From assembly GCF_010550675.1 (NCBI RefSeq), contig NZ_JAAGOA010000012.1:164753-228752 (forward strand): a stretch of DNA of 64,000 nt. Reading direction: 5' to 3'. Position 1 is the stretch's first letter; the number at the start of each line of letters is the position of its first letter. The stretch comes from Phytoactinopolyspora halotolerans (GTDB taxonomy: Bacteria > Actinomycetota > Actinomycetes > Jiangellales > Jiangellaceae). The notes under the pieces are model-generated. The model worked only from the letters and a program-made list of their open reading frames with translations. It searched no databases and had not been told where the DNA came from. Position numbers and translations under genes: made by a program. This document shows, piece by piece, positions 8,085 through 15,864 of this stretch.

Positions 8085-9872
8085 ATGGCCAAGACCATCG
8101 GCGATTACGTCTTGCAACGACTTCGTGAATGGGACGTCGACCACGTGTTCGGCTACCCCGGTGACGGTATCAACGGCATCCTCGCGGCGTTCGGACGGGC
8201 CGATAACGAGCCACGGTTCGTTCAGTCCAGGCACGAGGAGATGTCGGCCTTCCAGGCGGTCGGTTACGCCAAGTTCAGCGGCAAAGTGGGCGTCTGCATG
8301 GCCACCTCCGGTCCGGGAGCGATCCACCTGCTCAACGGCCTCTACGACGCCAAGCTGGACCATGTCCCCGTCGTCGCCATCGTCGGCCAGACCGCGCGCA
8401 GCGCGATGGGCGGGCACTACCAGCAGGAGGTCGACCTGCAGTCGCTGTTCAAGGATGTCGCGTCCGACTACATCGTCGAGGTGAACGTCTCCACGCAACT
8501 TCCGAACGCGCTGGACCGAGCGATCCGAACCGCCGAGGCCCGGCGGTCCCCTACCGCGGTGATCATCCCGTCGGACCTGCAAGAGCAGGAGTATGAGCCG
8601 CCCGAGCACGAGTTCAAGCAGGTGCCGTCCAGCCCGCCGAGCGTCTCGCATTCGGTGGTGATCCCACCCGACGACGAGATCGCCGCGGCCGCCGAGGTCC
8701 TCAACGCCGGCGAGAAGGTGGCCATCCTCATCGGCCAGGGCGCTCGCAACGCCGCCGAGGAGGTACGTCAGGTGGCCGAAGCGACGGGCGCCGGCGTGGC
8801 GAAGGCATTGCTCGGCAAGGACGTGCTGCCGGACGACCTCTCATACGTGACCGGGGCGATCGGACTGCTCGGCACCCGCCCGAGCTACGAGATGATGCGC
8901 GACTGCGACACGCTGCTGATCGTCGGTTCCAACCTGCCGTACGCGCAGTTCCTCCCCGAGTTCGGCCAGGCCCGCGCCGTCCAGATCGACCTCGACGGCA
9001 CCTTGATCGGGATGCGCTACCCCACCGAGGTGAACCTCGTGGGTGAGGCCAAGGCGACGCTGCGCGCGATGCTGTCGCAGCTGGAGCCGAAGGCGGACCG
9101 GAGCTGGCGCGAGACGATCGAGAGCAACGTCGCCTCCTGGTGGGAGACGATGGAGCAGCAAGCGATGGTCGAGGCACACCTGGTCAACCCGATCCGGGTG
9201 GTGCACGAGCTCTCGGCGCGGATCCCCGACGACGCGATCGTCACCGCGGACTCGGGTTCCTCCACCAACTGGTACGCGCGCAACCTGAAGTTCCGCGGCC
9301 GGATGCGCGGGTCGCTCTCCGGCACTCTCGCCACCATGGGTCCTGGCGTCCCGTACGCGATCGGCGCCAAGTTCGCCCATCCGGAGCGGCCGGTCATCGC
9401 GCTCGAGGGTGACGGCTCGATGCAGATGAACGGCATGGCCGAGCTGCTCACCATCGCCAGGTACCAGGATCTCTGGGAGGACCGGCGGCTCGTCGTCTGT
9501 GTCTTCCACAACAACGATCTCAACCAGGTCACCTGGGAGCTGCGGGCCATGGGCGGCGCGCCGAAGTTCGAGGAGTCGCAGACCATCCCGGACTTCTCCT
9601 ATGCCGAGATGGCGCGGATGGCCGGCCTGGAAGGGATCAGGGTCGAGTCTCCGGACGAGCTCGGCGCGGCATGGGATCGCGCGTTGGCGGCCGACCGTCC
9701 TGTGGTGCTGGACGTCGTCTGCGACCCGGAGATCCCGCCGATCCCGCCGCATGCCACGTTCGACCAGATCAAATCCACTACTGAGGCGCTGTTGAAGGGA
9801 GATCCGAACGCCTGGCGGATCATGGTGCAGGGGGCGAAGACCAAGCTCCAGGAAGCCATGCCCGGCCGCTGA
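8085..9872 (+). CDS. Thiamine pyrophosphate-dependent enzyme, pyruvate oxidase/acetolactate synthase-like
   Basis: 595 aa with the three-domain layout of the family. The N-terminal Pyr domain carries the catalytic Glu51 (SRHEEMSAFQAVGYAKFSG). A central domain (about 195-330) and a C-terminal PP domain follow, the latter with the GDGSMQMNG...NN diphosphate/Mg motif. It resembles the stress-type TPP proteins related to PoxB (pyruvate to acetate and CO2, membrane-quinone linked) more than biosynthetic acetolactate synthase, and no small regulatory subunit follows. The ribosome site GAGGAGG lies just before the ATG. The next gene starts 1 nt after the stop, so the two are likely co-expressed. Confidence 0.85.
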   Translation: MAKTIGDYVLQRLREWDVDHVFGYPGDGINGILAAFGRADNEPRFVQSRHEEMSAFQAVGYAKFSGKVGVCMATSGPGAIHLLNGLYDAKLDHVPVVAIVGQTARSAMGGHYQQEVDLQSLFKDVASDYIVEVNVSTQLPNALDRAIRTAEARRSPTAVIIPSDLQEQEYEPPEHEFKQVPSSPPSVSHSVVIPPDDEIAAAAEVLNAGEKVAILIGQGARNAAEEVRQVAEATGAGVAKALLGKDVLPDDLSYVTGAIGLLGTRPSYEMMRDCDTLLIVGSNLPYAQFLPEFGQARAVQIDLDGTLIGMRYPTEVNLVGEAKATLRAMLSQLEPKADRSWRETIESNVASWWETMEQQAMVEAHLVNPIRVVHELSARIPDDAIVTADSGSSTNWYARNLKFRGRMRGSLSGTLATMGPGVPYAIGAKFAHPERPVIALEGDGSMQMNGMAELLTIARYQDLWEDRRLVVCVFHNNDLNQVTWELRAMGGAPKFEESQTIPDFSYAEMARMAGLEGIRVESPDELGAAWDRALAADRPVVLDVVCDPEIPPIPPHATFDQIKSTTEALLKGDPNAWRIMVQGAKTKLQEAMPGR

Positions 9873-9873
9873 G

Positions 9874-10977
9874 ATGCCCGACCCGGCCATCGACGGGCTC
9901 GACGCCACGGTGCTGCTGATACCGACGCCGGTGCCGGAGGCCGACGGAACCCTGGAATGGGACAGCACCACCGTGATCATGGTGCACGTGCGGGCAGGCG
10001 ACGTGACCGGGCTCGGGTACACCTACGCGGACCGTGCATGCGTGCCGATCATCCACGGCTCGCTGGCCGACGTGGTGCTGGGACGGCCGCTGCTGGACGT
10101 GCCGGGCTGTTGGCTGGCCATGCAGCACCGGATCCGCAACGACGGCCGGCCGGGACTGGTCTCCTGCGCGATGTCCGCCGTGGACATCGCGCTGTGGGAC
10201 GCTGCCGCGAAGACCGTCGGGGTCCCGGTCAGCCGGTTGCTCGGCCGCGTCCACAACCGGGTACCGGTGTATGCGAGCGGAGGCTTCACCACCTACGACG
10301 ACGCCCGGCTCACCGAGGAACTGGAGCAGTGGGTGCACGAGCGGGCGGTTCCGAGGTTCAAGCTCAAGATCGCCGAAGCCTGGGGCGGCAACGTCGCTCG
10401 TGACCTGACCCGGGTGGCTCTTGCCCGCCGGGTGGCCGGACCGGACGCCGAGCTCTACGTCGACGCGAACGGCGGCTATACCGTCGGCCAAGCCGTCCGT
10501 GTCGGCCAGCGGTTGGCTGAGCACGGCGTCACGTGGTTCGAGGAGCCTGTCTCCAGCGATGACCTGGACGGGCTGCGGCGCGTCCGGGGGGCGGTGGCGG
10601 CCGACGTCACGGCCGGCGAGTACGGCTATCACCTGCAGTACTTCACCCGGATGATCGACGCGCGTGCGTTGGACTGTGTGCAGGTAGACGTGACCCGGTG
10701 CGGCGGCTACACCGAGTGGCTGCGGATCGCGGCTCTTGCCGCTGCACACGGCCTGGAGATCTCCGCGCACTCCGCCCCCAACGTCTCCGCACACGCCGCC
10801 GTCGCCACACAGAACTTCCGGCACATCGAGTGGTTCTCCGATCATCACCGGATCGAGTCGATGCTGTTCGAAGAGGTGTTGGATCCGCGCGGCGGGAGTG
10901 TGCGACCTTCCAGGTCGGAGCCCGGGCACGGCCTGGCCCTGAACCGGCGCATCCACGACCAGTACTGGGTGGGATGA
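9874..10977 (+). CDS. Enolase-superfamily dehydratase/racemase (mandelate racemase/MLE group)
   Basis: 367 aa. Superfamily landmarks: the Lys-x-Lys catalytic pair (Lys163/Lys165 in RFKLKIAEAW), metal ligands Asp197 (DANGGY), Glu223/224 (WFEEP) and Glu249 (AGEYGYH), and a late His in EISAHSAPNVSAHAA. This places it in the mandelate racemase/muconate-lactonizing group, which abstract a proton alpha to a carboxylate of sugar acids or related substrates. The substrate is undetermined. It is adjacent to the TPP enzyme and an SDR dehydrogenase, suggesting a small catabolic set. Confidence 0.85.
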   Translation: MPDPAIDGLDATVLLIPTPVPEADGTLEWDSTTVIMVHVRAGDVTGLGYTYADRACVPIIHGSLADVVLGRPLLDVPGCWLAMQHRIRNDGRPGLVSCAMSAVDIALWDAAAKTVGVPVSRLLGRVHNRVPVYASGGFTTYDDARLTEELEQWVHERAVPRFKLKIAEAWGGNVARDLTRVALARRVAGPDAELYVDANGGYTVGQAVRVGQRLAEHGVTWFEEPVSSDDLDGLRRVRGAVAADVTAGEYGYHLQYFTRMIDARALDCVQVDVTRCGGYTEWLRIAALAAAHGLEISAHSAPNVSAHAAVATQNFRHIEWFSDHHRIESMLFEEVLDPRGGSVRPSRSEPGHGLALNRRIHDQYWVG

Positions 10978-10980
10978 CAT

Positions 10981-11114
10981 CGTGAGGCGACGTGGTGGAG
11001 CGACGTGGTGCGCTGACGTGAGGCACTGACGTGGAGCGACGTGGTGCGCTGACGTGGTGTGCTGACGTGAGGCACTGACGTGGAGCGACGTGGTGCGCTG
11101 ACGTGGTGTGCTGA
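10981..11114. repeat. Minisatellite built from ~12-13-bp GACGTGG-type units
   Basis: About eleven degenerate copies of GACGTGG(T/A)G(C/T)(G/A)CT occupy the gap between the enolase-superfamily gene and the SDR gene. Larger blocks (36 and 49 bp) starting GGAGCGACGTGG recur at 10997, 11033 and 11082. No coding potential is apparent. Confidence 0.85.
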
Positions 11115-11185
11115 GGAGAGCATGCGGTGAGGCGGCGACGTACGGCGGGCGAATCTCGTCCGCTGCACGGGGTACTCGGTGGAAC

Positions 11186-12262
11186 ATGGCTGAGATCCGC
11201 GAACGCGCCTCGGCGGCGCTGCGACGGAGGTTGTCCGGGGATGCGCGCCGGCCGAAGACCGTGGTGGTGACCGGGGCCAGCGCCGGGATCGGCCGGGCCG
11301 CCGCCATCCTGTTCGGTTCCCGAGGCGACCGGGTGGGTCTGCTGGCACGCGGCGCGGAAGGCCTGAGCAACGCCGCGGACGAGGTCACACGGGCAGGCGG
11401 CAGCGCCATGCCGGTCGAGGCCGACGTGGCCGACTACGATCAGGTGGAACTCGCCGCACAGCGCGTCGAGTCGGCGCTGGGCCCGATCGACATCTGGGTC
11501 AACAATGCGTTCACGACCATCTTCGCGCCGTTCACCGAGATCGAGCCGGCCGAGTACCGGCGCGTCACCGATGTCACGTATCACGGGTTCGTGCACGGCA
11601 CCCGCGCCGCGCTGGATCGGATGCTCCCCCGCGATCACGGCACCATCGTCCAGGTCGGTTCCGCTCTCGCCTACCGAGGCATCCCCCTGCAGACGGCATA
11701 CTGCGGAGCGAAGCACGCCATTCAGGGTTTCACCGAGGCGCTGCGCAGCGAGCTTCTGCACGACGGCAGCGACGTGCACATCACCATGGTGCAGCTGCCG
11801 GCCGTCAACACACCGCAGTTCGAGTGGGCCTTGTCCCGGCTGGACCGACAGCCGCAACCCGTGCCGCCGATCTTCCAGCCCAGCGTCGCCGCTCGGGCCA
11901 TTCTGTACGCGGCCGATCATCCGCGACGGCGTGAGTACGACGCGTCGTTCAACGCCGCCGCCACGATCGCCGCCAACAAGCTCGCTCCAGGTCTGCTCGA
12001 CCGGTATCTGGCGCGCACCGGGTTCGGCGCGCAGCAGACCGACACTCCGGTGCGCGCGCCCCGGCCGGGGAACCTCTGGAAACCCGCCGACGGCGTCGGC
12101 GGTACCGATTACGGGGTGCATGGGCCGTTCTCCGCGGACGCCCGCGGAAGGAGCACCCGGATGTGGCTGTCCCGGCACCGAGCTGCCCTGACCGGCCTGG
12201 CGGCCACGGCCTTGGCAGCCGCCGGCGCCGCGGCGGCCACCCGGTCGGTGATGCGCCGCTAG
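11186..12262 (+). CDS. Short-chain dehydrogenase/reductase with C-terminal membrane anchor
   Basis: 358 aa from the ATG at 11186 (GGTGGA upstream); the open frame runs 26 codons further back into the repeat array. It has an NAD(P)-binding TGASAGIG motif at residues 29-36, a structural NNA, a catalytic Ser in VGSALAY and the active-site YCGAK (Tyr-x3-Lys). After the ~250-residue SDR core there is a ~90-residue extension ending in a hydrophobic helix (GLAATALAAAGAAAA), giving the long SDR type common in actinobacteria. The substrate is unknown. Confidence 0.85.
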   Translation: MAEIRERASAALRRRLSGDARRPKTVVVTGASAGIGRAAAILFGSRGDRVGLLARGAEGLSNAADEVTRAGGSAMPVEADVADYDQVELAAQRVESALGPIDIWVNNAFTTIFAPFTEIEPAEYRRVTDVTYHGFVHGTRAALDRMLPRDHGTIVQVGSALAYRGIPLQTAYCGAKHAIQGFTEALRSELLHDGSDVHITMVQLPAVNTPQFEWALSRLDRQPQPVPPIFQPSVAARAILYAADHPRRREYDASFNAAATIAANKLAPGLLDRYLARTGFGAQQTDTPVRAPRPGNLWKPADGVGGTDYGVHGPFSADARGRSTRMWLSRHRAALTGLAATALAAAGAAAATRSVMRR

Positions 12263-12362
12263 CGACGACAGCCACGACGGCCACGGCAGCCGGCAGACGC
12301 GACGGCGACGACGATGGCGACGACGGCACGGCGACAGACGTGGCCGGACGAGAGGAGGGTTC

Positions 12363-12701
12363 GTGCAGACCGTGTGGCTGTTGGTGCTGGCCGGCACCGT
12401 TGTGCTGGCTCTCTACGGAACGTCGCTGGCGCTGCGGGCGGCCCGCCGTCCGCTGCATGCCCTGCCGTATGAGTCCGGCGCCGTTCCCCAGCAGCATGCA
12501 CTGTCCCGGTACCACGCACGCTGGTACGCGGTGACCGTCGTGTTCCTCGCCTTCGACATGGAGATGGTCTTCATGTATCCGTGGGCGGTCATCGTGGCCG
12601 AGAAGGGTGGCTCCGCCGTCGTCGAGATGTTCGGGTTTCTGGCGGTGCTGATGGTCGGGGTGGTCTACGCGTGGCGTGAGGGTGCCCTGCGATGGAGCTG
12701 A
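12363..12701 (+). CDS. nuoA: Complex I-like membrane subunit NuoA
   Basis: 112 aa, three membrane helices, GTG start after GAGGAGG. The conserved NuoA loop and second helix are clear: YESGAVPQ, RYHARWYAVTVVFLAFDMEM, then VFMYPWAV. The usual Cys of the YECG loop is Ser here (YESG). It is the first gene of a unidirectional operon of complex-I-like membrane subunits that runs to 20876, and its stop overlaps the next gene. Confidence 0.92.
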   Translation: MQTVWLLVLAGTVVLALYGTSLALRAARRPLHALPYESGAVPQQHALSRYHARWYAVTVVFLAFDMEMVFMYPWAVIVAEKGGSAVVEMFGFLAVLMVGVVYAWREGALRWS

Positions 12702-14065
12702 GGGGTCGGCTCGACCACCTGGCCCGGCGCGTCGTCGGCTGGGCGTTCGCACGGCCGACGGTCCTCGTCGCCGACTCCCCCGGGACCACCGTGTTGCGCT
12801 GGCAGCTGGAGGCGGAGCTCGACCGGCGTCGATGGCCGATCGCCCGCTCTCCTGCCGACGCCGACCTCCTGCTGGTGCTCGGTGAGCCGGGGCCGAATCT
12901 GCAGGCCGCCTTGGATGTGGTGTGGTCGCAGGTGCCGGCGCCGCGGCAGCGATGGGACATCCAGCCTGGTGCAGACATCAGTACGGCGCTCGACCGCTCG
13001 CACGCCGCGCTTCTCGACATGGCGCGGCAGCCGGAGCCCCGCACCGACGACCCCGGTGAGTTCCTGCCACAGAACCGTTCCCACGACGAGCACCACCACG
13101 ACGACGATCATGACGACGGCGGCAACGACGGCGATCACGACGACGGTGGCGACGGCCACCATCACGATCAGCAGGGCCATGAACACGGCGGACACGACGC
13201 GGCGGGCCTGCCGATGGCCGGCACCGCGCCGGATCGAGACGGGCTCGAGCTGGACTCGCTGCACGTGCGCCTCGGACCTGTCCTGCCGTCTTGGCCGACC
13301 GGTCTGGTGATCGAGGGGCGCATGCAGGGCGACGTGCTCACCGGCGTGCACGCATCGTGGATCGATCGGCCCGCTCCGCGCAGACCGGGAGACCCGGGCG
13401 ACCCTGACGATCCGGGAGGCTTGAGCGGCTTGCGCGACGCGGGCGGCGCGAGCGGCTTGCGCGACGCGGGCGGCGCGAGCGGCTTGAGCGACCCGGCCGG
13501 CGTGAGCGGCTTGAGCGACCCAGGCGGCGTGAGCGGCTTGGGTGCCTGGAGCGACCTAAGCGCGGAGGACGTGACGCTGCTGGACTGGCTGGACCGACTG
13601 GCCCGGTTCCTCGACGTCGCAGGCTGGCCCGCCGCCGCCACACGGACCCGGCGCGTCCGTCATGACGTGCTCCGTGGCGGCACCGTCAACGACGCACGTG
13701 CAGACGGCTCCGCTCGGCGTACTGTCCGCCGGATCCGGCGTTCCGCCACGTTGCGGTGGTCCGTCGGCGGCATCGACGCTGTGCTGGACCGGGTGCACCA
13801 GTGGTGCGACCACGTCCTGGACGGTGTCGCGAACTCTCGCGGCACGACTGGCTCTGAAGGCGACGCGGCGGGCCCTCCCGGCGGCGCGGCAGGTTCCCCG
13901 CGCACGTGGACCGACGTCGAAGCACTCGTCGACGGGCAAGACCTGGCGGCGATCCGACTGATCGTGGCCAGCCTCGAGATCGACACCGACGGCGGGTCCG
14001 GCGCATCGACCCAGCCGACACCATCCACCGCCGGCCAGACACAGATGGGCGGGGCAGATGAGTGA
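12692..14065 (+). CDS. Hybrid NuoB-like / NuoD-like protein with His-rich insert, no Fe-S cysteines
   Basis: 457 aa, overlapping nuoA by 10 nt and nuoH by 4 nt. Residues 20-90 keep the NuoB fold signature (ADADLLLVLGEPGPNLQAAL, then VVWSQVPAPR) but none of the four cysteines that bind cluster N2; the whole protein has one Cys (372). Residues 131-169 are almost only His, Asp and Gly (about 13 His). Residues 185-222 (LHVRLGPVLPSWPTGLVI, then GRMQGDVLTGVH) resemble the start of NuoD. Residues 243-285 are five tandem ~10-aa repeats of the GL(R/S)D(A/P)GG type. Its place corresponds to nuoB-C-D. Likely a structural coupling subunit joining the membrane arm to a redox partner; the His stretch may bind metal. 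The domain reading is inference. Confidence 0.6.
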   Translation: MELRGRLDHLARRVVGWAFARPTVLVADSPGTTVLRWQLEAELDRRRWPIARSPADADLLLVLGEPGPNLQAALDVVWSQVPAPRQRWDIQPGADISTALDRSHAALLDMARQPEPRTDDPGEFLPQNRSHDEHHHDDDHDDGGNDGDHDDGGDGHHHDQQGHEHGGHDAAGLPMAGTAPDRDGLELDSLHVRLGPVLPSWPTGLVIEGRMQGDVLTGVHASWIDRPAPRRPGDPGDPDDPGGLSGLRDAGGASGLRDAGGASGLSDPAGVSGLSDPGGVSGLGAWSDLSAEDVTLLDWLDRLARFLDVAGWPAAATRTRRVRHDVLRGGTVNDARADGSARRTVRRIRRSATLRWSVGGIDAVLDRVHQWCDHVLDGVANSRGTTGSEGDAAGPPGGAAGSPRTWTDVEALVDGQDLAAIRLIVASLEIDTDGGSGASTQPTPSTAGQTQMGGADE

Positions 14066-14973
14066 GGCATATGGGTGAGGCAGCGCTCGTCCTGCTCGTC
14101 GGGCTCGGCCTCGGCGCTGTGTTCGCCGCCACCGACCACGCGGTGCTCACAGCGGACGCGCACGGGATCGGTGTCCCCATCCGGCGTGCCACGCGCCTGC
14201 TACTCACCCAGCGCCGCACCACTCTGGCACCGGATCGGCTGCTGTGGCGCATCGGCTGCGTAGCAGTGCCGCTGCTGGCGTTCGGTTCGCTCGCGGTCGT
14301 GCCGATCACCGGGTCCAGCCTGCTCTCCACCACCGCGGATCTGGTCTGGTTCAACACGATGGAGGTGCTGCTCTGGGGCGCCGTGTGGCTGGCCGGCTGG
14401 GGCCCGAACGCCGTGCATGCGCTCACCGGCGGCTATCGGTTCCTCGCCCAGGGCCTGGCCTACGAACTGCCGCTGATGTTCGCCATCATCACCGCCGGTC
14501 TCGGCGCCGGCTCGCTGAATGCCGAATCCGTGGTCGCGGCGCAGGACGGCATGTGGTTCGTCGTCACCATGCCGGTGGCGTTCGCCGCGTTCCTGCTGGG
14601 TGCCGCCGGGTTCGCGTTCTGGGGCCCGCTCTCCGCGCCGGCCGGCGCCGACATCGCCGGCGGGGTGATGTCGGAACTGTCCGGCGTGGACCGGCTGTCG
14701 GTGGAGGCCGGCCGGGCCGTGTTCCTGGGTTCGGCGGCGGCCATGGCGGCGACGCTGTTCCTCGGTGGCGGACACGGGCCCTGGCTACCCGGCACGGCAT
14801 GGCTGCTCATCAAGACACTGCTGGTGATCGGCGCGATGATACTGGCCGGCCGGCGGATGCCGGTGGTGCGGCCCGAGAGGTTCATGGACGTGGCCTGGAT
14901 CGTGCTGATACCGGCGACGCTGGTGCAGGCGCTGGCGGTGGCTCTACTCGTTATCTCCGGGTACTACGGCTGA
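14062..14973 (+). CDS. nuoH: Complex I-like membrane subunit NuoH
   Basis: 303 aa, about eight membrane helices. Quinone-chamber subunit of complex I and related hydrogenases. The region GGYRFLAQGLAYELPLMFAI followed by AGSLNAES matches the NuoH TM segment with its conserved acidic residue (canonically AQ-x-x-SYE). The cytoplasmic loop that is usually PFDLxExExELVxGY is eroded (ADIAGGVMSELSGVDRLSVE), so the contact with the peripheral arm may differ. The GTG at 14062 overlaps the previous stop; the ATG at 14071 is an alternative. Confidence 0.82.
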   Translation: MRHMGEAALVLLVGLGLGAVFAATDHAVLTADAHGIGVPIRRATRLLLTQRRTTLAPDRLLWRIGCVAVPLLAFGSLAVVPITGSSLLSTTADLVWFNTMEVLLWGAVWLAGWGPNAVHALTGGYRFLAQGLAYELPLMFAIITAGLGAGSLNAESVVAAQDGMWFVVTMPVAFAAFLLGAAGFAFWGPLSAPAGADIAGGVMSELSGVDRLSVEAGRAVFLGSAAAMAATLFLGGGHGPWLPGTAWLLIKTLLVIGAMILAGRRMPVVRPERFMDVAWIVLIPATLVQALAVALLVISGYYG

Positions 14974-14989
14974 CACGGGAGGAGGCCCG

Positions 14990-15553
14990 ATGCTGACCGA
15001 CGTCACCCTGGCGGTCCTGGGCGTGCTCGCCGTCGCGGCGGGCGGAGCCGTGTTCACCGTCGACTCGATGGCGCGCGCCACGTATGCGCTGCTTGCCTCG
15101 TTTCTGGCGGTGGCCGGGATCGTCCTGACGCTCGACCTCACCTATCTGGCCGTCGTCACGGCGCTGATGATGACGATGGAGATGGCCATCATGGGCGTGT
15201 TCATGGTCATGTTCATGATGAACCCGGGCGGGCTGATGCCGATGACCATGATGCACAACACCCGGGGCGCGGCCGCCGTCGGCGTCGCGGTCTTCGCCCT
15301 GCTCACCACCGGCATCTGGACCATCGACTGGCCCGACGCCCGAGGCCGTCCCAGCCGGGACAGCACGCATCAGCTGGCCGAGGCGCTCATGGGTAGCCAC
15401 ATGCTGGTGATGGTGGTGGTCGCAGCCGCACTGTTCGCCACCATCATCGCCGGAACCGTGCTGGCCACGCACCGCGGCCGCTACGACCGGTTCGGCCCGA
15501 ACCTCGACGCACGTCCGCCGCGCGATCCCATCCCCGGAGGGCTGCCGCGATGA
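14990..15553 (+). CDS. nuoJ: Complex I-like membrane subunit NuoJ
   Basis: 187 aa with five hydrophobic helices. The second and third segments (VDSMARATYALLASFLAVAG, LTYLAVVTALMMTMEMAIMG) match NuoJ, including the acidic residue in the third helix. A Met-rich stretch lies at about residues 58-90. GGGAGGAGG stands just before the ATG. The stop overlaps the nuoK start (ATGATG). Confidence 0.85.
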   Translation: MLTDVTLAVLGVLAVAAGGAVFTVDSMARATYALLASFLAVAGIVLTLDLTYLAVVTALMMTMEMAIMGVFMVMFMMNPGGLMPMTMMHNTRGAAAVGVAVFALLTTGIWTIDWPDARGRPSRDSTHQLAEALMGSHMLVMVVVAAALFATIIAGTVLATHRGRYDRFGPNLDARPPRDPIPGGLPR

Positions 15554-15855
15554 TGCTCGAGATCCTGCTGACGTTCGCCGCCGCCTTGATCGGTGTCGGC
15601 CTGTTCGGCGCCTTGTCCCAGCAGTCCATCGTCATGATCATGATGGGTCTCGAACTCGCGGTGAACGGCGTGATCGTGGCGGCCGCCTCGGCATGGTATT
15701 TCCTCACCCCGGCGGCGCCGGACGCTCAGGTGCTCGTCGTTCTCGCGCTGGTCGTGATGGCGGTGGAGATGGCGATGGGGTTCGCCGCGACGGTGGCGAT
15801 CTACCGGGCACGGCAGGTCGACACCGTCGACGACGCCAAGGACCTGCGCGGATGA
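15550..15855 (+). CDS. nuoK: Complex I-like membrane subunit NuoK
   Basis: 101 aa, three membrane helices. It carries the two buried glutamates expected of NuoK: one in MIMMGLELAVNGVI, the other in VVMAVEMAMGFAA. These form part of the proton pathway next to NuoJ and NuoN. Translation is coupled to nuoJ. Confidence 0.88.
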   Translation: MMLEILLTFAAALIGVGLFGALSQQSIVMIMMGLELAVNGVIVAAASAWYFLTPAAPDAQVLVVLALVVMAVEMAMGFAATVAIYRARQVDTVDDAKDLRG

Positions 15856-15864
15856 GGCCGCACC

